NCBI GenBank assembly: GCA_011620245.1
Contig: WOZN01000264.1
Span: 1-5,227 of the forward strand
Reading direction: 5' to 3'
Length of the DNA: 5,227 nucleotides
Source of the DNA: Acidovorax sp.
GTDB taxonomy: Bacteria > Pseudomonadota > Gammaproteobacteria > Burkholderiales > Burkholderiaceae_C
Position 1 is the stretch's first letter. Each line of letters opens with the position of its first letter. The notes under the pieces were generated by a model, which did not search any database, was not told the DNA's origin, and was given only the letters and a program-made list of their open reading frames with translations. Position numbers and translations under genes: made by a program. Below, piece after piece: positions 1 to 5,227 of this stretch.

Positions 1-114
1 GTTCTGCACGTCCTGCACGGTCGCGCCGGCCGACGGCAGGGCAGGCCGGGCCGAACGGTAGGTCAGGCCCTCCAGATCGGCCATTTGCCGGGGAGCGGAG
101 GTCACGTCCACCAT
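1..114 (-). CDS. Unrecognised frame, N-terminal part only, runs off the window
   Basis: An open frame starts at an ATG at 114-112 and stays open for 38 codons to the window edge. It begins MVDVTSAPRQMADLEG and continues with an Ala/Pro-rich stretch. I do not recognise the protein. The ATG lies inside the last codons of the upstream kinase frame, so the two overlap by 13 bases, a layout typical of translationally coupled genes. There is no clear Shine-Dalgarno sequence: the bases before the ATG are the GC-rich end of the kinase frame. The same frame is also open upstream of the ATG, so this could instead be the continuation of the kinase after a frameshift. The visible part has no signal peptide, membrane segment or known motif. 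I am unsure that it is a separate gene. Confidence 0.4.
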   Translation of the reverse strand, partial: MVDVTSAPRQMADLEGLTYRSARPALPSAGATVQDVQN

Positions 115-923
115 GGGAGTGACCACACCAGGGCCCGGATGGCCCGCCGGCCCGATCCAGATACCCCCAGCTCGGCCCGGAAGTCGAAATGCTCGACCCC
201 CTCGGGCGGCGCGGTCATGCCCATGGTCTGCAGGAAAGCGTCAATGCTCTGGGGGCGGTCTTCGGGGCGCAAGGCCAGGGCCTGGGAAATGGCGGCCACG
301 AACGGCGCCGAATATTCCACCCCGAACTGGCGCTGGACGGTCCTGGCCACGCGCGAAAACGACACCATCCGGTCCCGGATGGAGCGCAGGGTGGCGGGCA
401 GCGGGGTGTCGTTGCACAGACAGCCATGCACCACAGCGGCCAGCGAATACAGGTCGCTCCAGGGGCCTTGGCGCAATTCATTGTCGCCTTCGGAATATTG
501 CTCGATGGGCGCGTAGTTCACCTTGAGCACGGCTGTGTGCTTGTGGCCCTGGTCGTTGATGGCATGGCGCGCGGCCCCCAGGTCAAGCAGCACGGGCGGC
601 CCGTTGTCCTGCAGGAAGATGTTGTCGGGCGAGATGTCGCGGTGCAGCGTGTTGCCCTCGTGCAGCACCCGCAGCGCACCCAGCACCGACCACAGCATCT
701 TGCGCAGCCAGGCCTCTGGCGGCGGCGTGCGCATGCGCGCGCGCGCCTGCTTGAAGGTCATGCCGGTATAGAGCGGCATGACCATGTAGGCGGTGTTGTT
801 GGCCTCCCAGAAACGGAAAACCTTCACCAGGGACGGATGGTCGAACTGCGCCAGCAGGCGCGCCTCGCCCATGAAGGACGCCAGCCCCGCTTGGAAGGTC
901 TGCTGGTCGGACGATGACCGCAC
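102..923 (-). CDS. Serine/threonine protein kinase lacking its N-terminal lobe (probable remnant)
   Basis: The 273-residue product is mostly a eukaryotic-type Ser/Thr kinase catalytic domain. Visible landmarks are the helix-C region with Glu20 (GEARLLAQFDHPSLVKV), the hinge-like AYMVMP at 45-50, the catalytic loop HRDISPDN at 94-101 with Asp96 and Asn101, a metal-binding DLG (Asp114) in place of DFG, an activation segment ending in APIEQY at 138-143, the subdomain IX segment GPWSDLYS with Asp157, and the C-lobe RPEDRPQS near 219-226. The glycine-rich loop and the VAIK-type lysine, which should lie about 40-60 residues before Glu20, are absent. The frame begins at a GTG (923), with an in-frame TAG five codons upstream of it. 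The residues encoded between that TAG and the GTG (GQSLW) still look kinase-like, so the homology appears cut just above. Without those elements, ATP binding and activity are doubtful. There is no convincing ribosome binding site. A short tail follows the kinase domain, with no obvious membrane helix. It could be a decayed gene or the product of a rearrangement. Confidence 0.75.
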   Translation of the reverse strand: MRSSSDQQTFQAGLASFMGEARLLAQFDHPSLVKVFRFWEANNTAYMVMPLYTGMTFKQARARMRTPPPEAWLRKMLWSVLGALRVLHEGNTLHRDISPDNIFLQDNGPPVLLDLGAARHAINDQGHKHTAVLKVNYAPIEQYSEGDNELRQGPWSDLYSLAAVVHGCLCNDTPLPATLRSIRDRMVSFSRVARTVQRQFGVEYSAPFVAAISQALALRPEDRPQSIDAFLQTMGMTAPPEGVEHFDFRAELGVSGSGRRAIRALVWSLPWWT

Positions 924-1222
924 CCACAGAGACTGCCCCTAAAAGGCGTCCTGTCGGCCAAAAACGTTACCCAGCGGCATGAACGCCACCGATTGTGCCG
1001 TTTTTGCCTGGCACGCCGGTCCCGCACCGGCCCGGCCACAAGCGAGCGCCAAAAAACCGAAAAATCCGGATCAAAACAGCCCGCAGCCCTTTCACACAAA
1101 GCGCCAAATGCTATTATTTTTATATCATTATCGAACCACACCCTGGCCCGCACTGCACGCCGGTGTTGCGCAGCGCAGCAGCGCCCCAGGGCAACCAGGG
1201 GCCGCGTCGTTACCATTGCGCC
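924..1222. other. Intergenic region between the kinase remnant and rlmJ
   Basis: These 299 bases separate two divergent genes. Positions 924-1080 are GC-rich. On the minus strand they contain in-frame stops relative to the kinase, and I could not find the missing kinase N-lobe in any frame. Positions 1090-1131 form a clear AT-rich island, the most likely place for a promoter. Positions 1132-1222 return to high GC. The frame of rlmJ is open upstream to about position 995, but the translation there looks like random GC-rich sequence and precedes the conserved family start. I see no tRNA, no clear terminator and no transposon end here. Confidence 0.6.
1091..1117 (+). promoter_or_regulatory. Possible sigma-70 promoter for rlmJ
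   Basis: The AT-rich island upstream of rlmJ contains TTCACA at 1091-1096 and TATTAT at 1112-1117, separated by 15 bases, which is shorter than the optimal 17. The next AT blocks (TATATC at 1121, CATTAT at 1126) are other possible -10 boxes but have no good -35 partner. It lies about 100 bases before the rlmJ ATG. The AT content against a very GC-rich background is the main support. The exact boxes are a guess. Confidence 0.3.
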
Positions 1223-2110
1223 ATGTTCAGTTATCGCCACGCCTTTCATGCGGGCAACCACGCCGATGTGCTCAAGCACACCGTCCTGATTGCCACCTTG
1301 CAACACCTCACCGAAAAAGACGCGGCCCTCACAGTGCTCGACACCCATGCGGGCGCGGGCCTGTACCGGCTCGACGGCGACTACGCCAGCACCAGCGGCG
1401 AAGCGGCGGACGGCATCTTGCGCCTCACGGCGCCCGGTGTGGCCGCCCTCACGCCCGCGTTGCAGGCCTATGTGGACATGGTGAAAGCCTTCAACCAGGG
1501 CGCCGCCACCAAGGTGTACCCCGGCTCGCCCTTCATCATCCAGCGGCTGCTGCGCGGCCACGACAAGCTCAAGCTGTTTGAACTGCACCCGACCGACCTG
1601 CGCGCGCTGGCCGGCAACGTGGCGCAGCTGGAGGCCGGCCGGCAAGTGGCCGTGCTGCACGAGGACGGCTTCGAAGGCATCAAGAAATTTTTACCCCCAC
1701 CGGCCCGCCGCGCCTTGGTGCTGTGCGATCCCAGCTATGAAATAAAGAGCGACTATGCCAAGGTGCTGGACATGGCGGCCGACTCGCTCAAGCGCTTTGC
1801 CACCGGCACCTACGCCATCTGGCACCCCATCATTGCGCGCCCCGAGGCGCACGACCTGCCGCGCCGCCTCAAAACCCTGGCCACCAAGGCGGGCAAGAGC
1901 TGGCTGCACGCCACGCTGACCGTCAAGTCCAGCAAGCTCACCGAGACCGCGGATGGCGAAGTCAAGCGCCCCGGCCTGCCCGCCAGCGGCATGTTCCTGA
2001 TCAATCCGCCCTTCACCCTGAAGGCCGCCTTGAAGACGGCCCTGCCCCAGATGGTGCAATTGCTGGCCCAGGACAGGCACGCCACCCACACGCTCGAATC
2101 GGGCGACTGA
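1223..2110 (+). CDS. rlmJ: 23S rRNA (adenine(2030)-N6)-methyltransferase RlmJ
   Basis: RlmJ uses SAM to methylate N6 of A2030 in 23S rRNA, in the cytoplasm during ribosome assembly. The 295-residue product is slightly longer than the 280 residues of E. coli. It opens with the family signature MFSYRHAFHAGNHADVLKH, in which Tyr4 and Lys18 match residues placed near the active site in the E. coli enzyme. The SAM-binding motif I is LDTHAGAGLY at 39-48, the family segment YPGSP is at 99-103, and FELHPTDL at 119-126 follows. The catalytic motif is DPSYE at 169-173, where the usual family form is DPPYE. A second conserved NPPF lies at 261-264, within ASGMFLINPPF. The start at 1223 was chosen because it coincides with the conserved N-terminus, although the frame is open further upstream. 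I see no strong Shine-Dalgarno sequence before it. It is monocistronic in this window and convergent with rlpA. Confidence 0.95.
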   Translation: MFSYRHAFHAGNHADVLKHTVLIATLQHLTEKDAALTVLDTHAGAGLYRLDGDYASTSGEAADGILRLTAPGVAALTPALQAYVDMVKAFNQGAATKVYPGSPFIIQRLLRGHDKLKLFELHPTDLRALAGNVAQLEAGRQVAVLHEDGFEGIKKFLPPPARRALVLCDPSYEIKSDYAKVLDMAADSLKRFATGTYAIWHPIIARPEAHDLPRRLKTLATKAGKSWLHATLTVKSSKLTETADGEVKRPGLPASGMFLINPPFTLKAALKTALPQMVQLLAQDRHATHTLESGD

Positions 2111-2125
2111 CGCCCTGCGCCCCGT

Positions 2126-2163
2126 CAGAACTTGTTCATGATCTCAGAACGTGTTCACAATCT
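2126..2163. repeat. Two tandem 19-base direct repeats with inner palindromes
   Basis: Two adjacent copies, 2126-2144 and 2145-2163, match at 16 of 19 positions: CAGAACTTGTTCATGATCT and CAGAACGTGTTCACAATCT. A partial third start (CAG) follows. Each copy contains a GAAC-N2-GTTC inverted repeat (GAACTTGTTC and GAACGTGTTC). They fill most of the 52-base gap between the convergent rlmJ and rlpA stops, and the rlpA stop codon (2163-2165) overlaps the end of the second copy. There is no T-tract, so a classical intrinsic terminator is not supported. This could be a small extragenic repeat, a protein binding site or chance. Confidence 0.7.
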
Positions 2164-2711
2164 CAGGGCGGGCCCGGGCAGGTGCTCTCCCCGCCGTCCA
2201 GGGCGAACAGCTCCACAGGCTTGAGCCCCAGGCCCAGCAGGCCCAGGTCCTGGGCGGCGGCACGGCTGAGGTCGATGACACGGTTGCCCGAATGCGGCCC
2301 GCGGTCATTGATGCGCACCACCACCGACTTGCCCGTGAATTGGCTGCGCACGCACACCAGCGAGCCAAACGGCAGCGTCGGGTGGGCGGCCGTGAGAGCC
2401 GCCATGTCAAAGCGCTCCCCGCTGGCGGTCCGCCGGCGATGGAACTGCGCGCCGTACCACGATGCCAGGCCCACCTCGTCGGCGGTCAGGGTGAGCGGTG
2501 GGGGCGATACGGGGCTCGCATCGGGGAACGGCATCGCAGGTGCTGGCGGAGGATCCATCAACATGGCCTCGCCCGGCACCGTCAACAACGTGGGCGCCAG
2601 CGTATCGGGCGATGCCGTCAGGCCATCGGCCTGCGCGGACAGGCCGGCAAGGGCCAGCGCCGCCGCCAGGGCGGCATGGCGGCAGACGGGCGGCCACGAG
2701 ACACGCGCCAC
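2163..2711 (-). CDS. rlpA: RlpA-like septal ring lytic transglycosylase (double-psi beta-barrel), exported, no SPOR domain
   Basis: Family members are murein lytic transglycosylases that act on peptidoglycan glycan strands lacking stem peptides, in the periplasm near the division septum. The RlpA core is clear: GLASWYGAQFHRRRTASGE, then LTAAHPTLPFGS, VVVRINDRGP and RVIDLSRAAAQDLGL. The likely catalytic pair is the Glu of TASGE and the Asp of INDRGP, with the His of TAAH also conserved. The N-terminus has a signal peptide: basic start, hydrophobic AALAAALALAGL, and probable cleavage after SAQA. No lipobox cysteine is visible, so it is probably soluble, unlike the E. coli lipoprotein. A Pro/Ala-rich linker precedes the domain, and the protein ends just after the core with no SPOR domain. 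The start is uncertain: in-frame GTG codons occur at 2783, 2738, 2723 and 2711. I chose 2711 because it gives a normal 27-residue signal peptide, has a weak GAG seven bases upstream and does not overlap metF. A start at 2783 would overlap metF by about 40 bases. Confidence 0.85.
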   Translation of the reverse strand: MARVSWPPVCRHAALAAALALAGLSAQADGLTASPDTLAPTLLTVPGEAMLMDPPPAPAMPFPDASPVSPPPLTLTADEVGLASWYGAQFHRRRTASGERFDMAALTAAHPTLPFGSLVCVRSQFTGKSVVVRINDRGPHSGNRVIDLSRAAAQDLGLLGLGLKPVELFALDGGESTCPGPP

Positions 2712-2742
2712 CGGATTGCTCACAGGACGGCGATGCACGGGA

Positions 2743-3594
2743 TCAGAGGCCAAGGCGCCGGCACAGCTCCAGCGTGGTTGCACTCTGGTTCATGGTGTAG
2801 AAATGCAGGCCCGGCACGCCACGCTGGCGCAACTGCTCGCACAGCGAAGTCACCACATCCAGGCCAAAGTCCCGGATCGACGCCGTATCGTCGCCAAAAC
2901 CCTGCAGGCGCAGCCGGATCCAGCGCGGAATCTCGGCCCCGCAGGCATCCGAAAAACGCATCAGCTGCGACGACCCCATGATGGGCATGATGCCGGGTAC
3001 CACGGGCACATCCAGCCCCATGCGGCGCACATCGCCCACAAAACGCTCATACGCATCGGCATTGAAGAAATACTGTGTGATGGCCGAATCGGCCCCGGCC
3101 CGCACTTTGGCGGCAAAGGCCTGCAGGTCGGCATCGACCGACCTGGCCTGGGGATGCACCTCGGGGTAGGCGGCCACCTCGATGTGGAAATCGCGCCCGG
3201 TCTCGGCCCGGATGAAAGCCACCAGGTCACTGGCGTAGTGGAACTCGCCCCCGATGCCATAGCCACTGGGCAGATCGCCGCGCAGGGCCACCAGGCGCTT
3301 GACGCCCATGGCCTTGAGCGTGGCAAGCTGCTCGCGCACCGACTGGCGCGTGGCGCCCACGCACGAGAAATGCGAGGCCGCGCTCACGCCCTCGGCCAGA
3401 ATCTCCTGCACGGTGCCGAAGGTGCCCTCTTGCGTGGAGCCGCCCGCGCCGTAGGTGACCGAGCAGAACTCGGGCCGCTGCGCATACAGCTGCTGGCGCA
3501 CGGCGCGCAGCTTGTCGGCGCCCTCGGGCGTCTTGGGCGGAAAAAATTCAAAACTCACCGGAAAGCCGGTGGATGGTGCATTGGCAGCGGTCAT
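2743..3594 (-). CDS. metF: 5,10-methylenetetrahydrofolate reductase [NAD(P)H]
   Basis: MetF is a cytoplasmic FAD enzyme that reduces 5,10-methylene-THF to 5-methyl-THF, the methyl donor for converting homocysteine to methionine. The 283-residue product compares with 296 in E. coli and is complete. The family opening VSFEFFPPKT at 13-22 carries Glu16, equivalent to the catalytic Glu28 of E. coli. CSVTYGAGGS at 44-53 is the conserved substrate and flavin region, and ALRGDLP at 103-109 carries Asp107, equivalent to Asp120. AITQYFF at 171-177 contains the folate-contacting Gln173. PGIMPI at 200-205 and HFYTMN at 264-269 complete the barrel. The start overlaps the stop of the preceding methyltransferase gene as ATGA, and a perfect AGGAGG lies five bases upstream, so translation should be efficient and coupled. 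Lying just downstream of ahcY and the TlyA-like gene, it fits a methyl-cycle cluster. Confidence 0.97.
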   Translation of the reverse strand: MTAANAPSTGFPVSFEFFPPKTPEGADKLRAVRQQLYAQRPEFCSVTYGAGGSTQEGTFGTVQEILAEGVSAASHFSCVGATRQSVREQLATLKAMGVKRLVALRGDLPSGYGIGGEFHYASDLVAFIRAETGRDFHIEVAAYPEVHPQARSVDADLQAFAAKVRAGADSAITQYFFNADAYERFVGDVRRMGLDVPVVPGIMPIMGSSQLMRFSDACGAEIPRWIRLRLQGFGDDTASIRDFGLDVVTSLCEQLRQRGVPGLHFYTMNQSATTLELCRRLGL

Positions 3595-4589
3595 GCGCCC
3601 CTCCTCGCAAAAACAAAAAACTCACGGTTGCCGTCGCCGCCGCTGATGGGGCTGTCCAGCCAGGCCTGCACCACCAGGCCGAGTTCGGCGCAACAGTCGC
3701 GGATGCGCTGCTCGACCACCGCGTACAACGCCGCATCGCGCACAATGCCGCCCTTGCCCACCTGGCCGGGCTGTAATTCAAACTGCGGCTTGACCAGCAT
3801 CAGCAGGCTGCCACCGGGCGCCAGCAGCGGCACCAGCGCGGGCAGCACCAGCGTGAGCGAGATGAACGACAGGTCACCCGTCACCAGGTCAAACACCGGC
3901 GTGATGTCGGCATCGGCCCATTCGGCGCGGCGGCGGCGCTCCACCGGCAGCGTGCCCTGCTCGCGGGCCCTGGCCCGGGCTGCGCGCTCGGACTTGAAGG
4001 TTTCGATGTCCTTGTCCTTGGCGTCGTTGCTGTCGTCGTATTCCTCGTCCACCTGCCCGCCGTTGCGCATCCAGCTGTAAGGCGCCTCGGGCTGGGTCTC
4101 GTTGTCCTCTTCCACTTCGATGACTTCGGACAGGGCCAGTTCACAGGCTTGCTGCAAGGCCTGCGCCGTCAGCGAGCGCGCATTCACGCCCTCGACACAA
4201 ACCACGCGCGGGTCGCTGCGCAGCCGCTCGTGCAGCTGGCCGTGGCCCACGTCCACACCAATCACCTGCGCCGCGCCCTGCTGCAGCAGGCAATCGGTAA
4301 ACCCGCCCGTGCTCTGCCCCACATCGAGGCAGCGCAGCCCCGCCACGGCCAGGCCGGTGGCCCGCAGCGCCCCTTCGAGCTTGAGCCCCCCGCGCGAGAT
4401 GTATTTGGCCTCGGCATCGTCGAGCAGCCGCACCTCGGCCACGGAGGGGATCTCGTCACCGTTCTTGGCGACCTTCTGCCACGGCGCCAGCGGCGAAAGG
4501 CGCCATTCCACACCCGCGGCAATCAGCCGCTGCGCCTGCGAGCGCGTGGCCGCGTGGCCAAAATCCACCAGAAAAACATCTGCGCGCAT
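3591..4589 (-). CDS. TlyA/hemolysin-A family rRNA methyltransferase with an internal charged insertion
   Basis: TlyA-type proteins join an S4 RNA-binding domain to an FtsJ-like Rossmann methyltransferase. The mycobacterial member 2'-O-methylates 16S and 23S rRNA, and many homologues carry the name hemolysin without proof of lysis. Here the S4-like part (1-60, MRADVFLVDFGHAATRSQAQ) leads to SRGGLKLEGAL at 65-75, then the SAM site CLDVGQSTGGFTDCLLQQGA (88-107) and the family segment GVDVGHGQL (111-119). The later motifs are GDLSFISL (238-245), LVKPQFE (265-271), GIVRD (281-285) and SPISGGDGNREFF (313-325). Lys70, Asp239, Lys267 and Glu271 could form the FtsJ-like catalytic set, although I assign this by motif only. 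Length is 332 residues, against about 240-275 usually. The excess is a charged, low-complexity insert at about residues 155-229, before the GDLSFISL strand. The start at 4589 matches the family N-terminus, with a GAGGG about six bases upstream. The gene overlaps metF by four bases. Confidence 0.9.
   Translation of the reverse strand: MRADVFLVDFGHAATRSQAQRLIAAGVEWRLSPLAPWQKVAKNGDEIPSVAEVRLLDDAEAKYISRGGLKLEGALRATGLAVAGLRCLDVGQSTGGFTDCLLQQGAAQVIGVDVGHGQLHERLRSDPRVVCVEGVNARSLTAQALQQACELALSEVIEVEEDNETQPEAPYSWMRNGGQVDEEYDDSNDAKDKDIETFKSERAARARAREQGTLPVERRRRAEWADADITPVFDLVTGDLSFISLTLVLPALVPLLAPGGSLLMLVKPQFELQPGQVGKGGIVRDAALYAVVEQRIRDCCAELGLVVQAWLDSPISGGDGNREFFVFARRGA
3600..3605 (-). promoter_or_regulatory. 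Strong Shine-Dalgarno sequence for metF, inside the upstream coding sequence
   Basis: On the minus strand a full AGGAGG lies five bases before the metF ATG (3594-3592). It sits within the last codons of the TlyA-like gene, whose TGA overlaps the metF ATG. It fixes the metF start and supports translational coupling between the two genes. Confidence 0.75.
3903..4127 (-). other. Charge-segregated insertion in the TlyA-like protein
   Basis: These codons encode about residues 155-229 of the TlyA-like protein. The first part (155-197) has 16 Asp/Glu residues, including runs such as EVEEDNE and DEEYDDSND. The second part (199-221) has nine Lys/Arg residues, including RAARARAR and ERRRR. In the TlyA proteins I know, the segment after EGVNAR leads within a few residues to the strand ending in SFISL. 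This stretch is therefore extra, in frame and probably disordered or partly helical. Codon use remains GC-rich, like the rest of the gene, so recent foreign DNA is not suggested. Confidence 0.7.
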
Positions 4590-4617
4590 GCGTCACCCTC
4601 TCGTCCGCAGACGATTT

Positions 4618-4684
4618 GTTTCAAGTAAAAACCGGCTCTAGAGCATATACCGCCTGCGCTACCAGCTCCTAAAACAGGAGCATG
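4618..4684 (-). repeat. Probable degenerate copy of a Comamonadaceae intergenic repeat
   Basis: Read on the minus strand, the spacer after ahcY runs ATGCTCCTGTTTTAGGAGC, then TGGTAGCGC, an 11-base loop, GCTCTAGAGCC, and a T-rich end with ACTTGAAAC. From memory this resembles a widespread intergenic element of Acidovorax and relatives, built from ATGCTCCT, an AGCTGCTAGCGC arm, a loop, a GCGCTAGAGGCC arm and a TTTTGACTTGAAA tail. The copy here is degenerate in both arms. The 4665-4681 part is a perfect 6-bp hairpin (GCTCCT, loop AAAAC, AGGAGC on the plus strand). Family membership needs a genome-wide search. Confidence 0.5.
4627..4665 (-). terminator. Possible intrinsic terminator downstream of ahcY
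   Basis: On the minus strand CTGG-TAGCGC can pair with GCTCTA-(GAG bulge)-CCGG around an 11-base loop, giving about ten base pairs with one mismatch, followed directly by TTTTT (4631-4627). It lies about 40 bases after the ahcY stop, oriented to end ahcY transcription. If it works, tlyA-metF need their own promoter or live on read-through. The stem is imperfect, so efficiency is uncertain. Confidence 0.4.
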
Positions 4685-4687
4685 GCA

Positions 4688-4700
4688 GCAGAAAATCTGC
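4688..4700 (-). other. Short perfect hairpin just after ahcY
   Basis: GCAGA, loop AAA, TCTGC (plus-strand order) forms a perfect 5-bp stem three bases beyond the ahcY stop codon. No T-tract follows on either strand, so it is not a classic terminator. It may protect the mRNA 3' end or belong to the neighbouring repeat. A stem this short could be chance. Confidence 0.35.
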
Positions 4701-4703
4701 GGT

Positions 4704-5227
<524 letters not shown>

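Noticed and set aside
189..917. A 242-codon plus-strand frame opposite the kinase
   Set aside because: It is the antisense shadow of clear kinase motifs on the minus strand, and its His/Gln/Gly-rich translation has no domain.
930..1080. Hidden continuation of the kinase N-lobe in the same or a shifted frame
   Set aside because: One stretch reads VAFMPLGNVFGR and loosely recalls the VAIKEYMP region of related kinases, but the lysine is absent, the spacing is wrong, a TAG intervenes, and no glycine-rich loop precedes it.
1170..1202. Regulatory hairpin before rlmJ (GCCCC with GGGGC)
   Set aside because: It has only a 5-bp stem with a 10-base loop in a GC-rich background, easily chance.
995..1222. 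N-terminal extension of RlmJ (in-frame ATG at 995)
   Set aside because: The extra 76 residues look like translated GC-rich and promoter sequence, include the AT-rich island, and precede the conserved family start MFSYRHAFHAGNHADVLKH at 1223.
2182..4080. A 632-codon plus-strand open frame antisense to rlpA, metF and the TlyA-like gene
   Set aside because: It spans three well-supported minus-strand genes, has no recognisable domain, and is expected from high third-position GC on the opposite strand.
4590..4703. SAH or SAM riboswitch in the ahcY-tlyA spacer
   Set aside because: The spacer lies downstream of ahcY, is only 114 bases long, and its small hairpins do not show the multi-stem conserved core of those riboswitches. 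Any SAH riboswitch would be upstream of ahcY, outside the window.

Overview
The window is GC-rich, with high third-position GC in every reading frame that I accept as real. Gene content and order (ahcY, a TlyA-type methyltransferase, metF and an RlpA-like protein on one strand, with rlmJ facing them), together with an intergenic repeat of a style I associate with Acidovorax and its relatives, point to a betaproteobacterium of the Comamonadaceae. That placement rests on protein resemblance and memory, not on a search.

Layout. Positions 1-923 (minus strand) hold the body of a serine/threonine protein kinase whose N-terminal nucleotide-binding lobe is missing. Its stop overlaps the ATG of an unrecognised frame that leaves the window at position 1. 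Positions 924-1222 are non-coding: a GC-rich part in which I recognise no coding, then an AT-rich patch that may be the rlmJ promoter. Positions 1223-2110 (plus) encode RlmJ, the 23S rRNA A2030 N6-methyltransferase. A 19-base tandem direct repeat fills most of the short convergent gap at 2126-2163. Reading leftwards from the right edge on the minus strand come the C-terminal part of ahcY (to 4704), a 114-base spacer with small hairpins and a probable family repeat or terminator, a TlyA-family methyltransferase (4589-3591), metF (3594-2743, sharing an ATGA with the gene before it), and an RlpA-like double-psi beta-barrel protein (start uncertain, stop at 2163).

How the genes fit together. AhcY removes S-adenosylhomocysteine and yields homocysteine. 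MetF makes the 5-methyltetrahydrofolate used to remethylate homocysteine to methionine. RlmJ and the TlyA-like protein are both predicted to consume SAM and release S-adenosylhomocysteine. The minus-strand cluster therefore looks like a methyl-cycle neighbourhood with a methyltransferase inside it, while RlpA is a cell-envelope gene that happens to follow.

I see no strong case for a new multi-gene system. The points most worth a second look are the roughly 75-residue charge-segregated insertion inside the TlyA-like methyltransferase, the kinase that has lost its glycine-rich loop and catalytic lysine, the DPSY form of the RlmJ catalytic motif, and the two small intergenic repeats.
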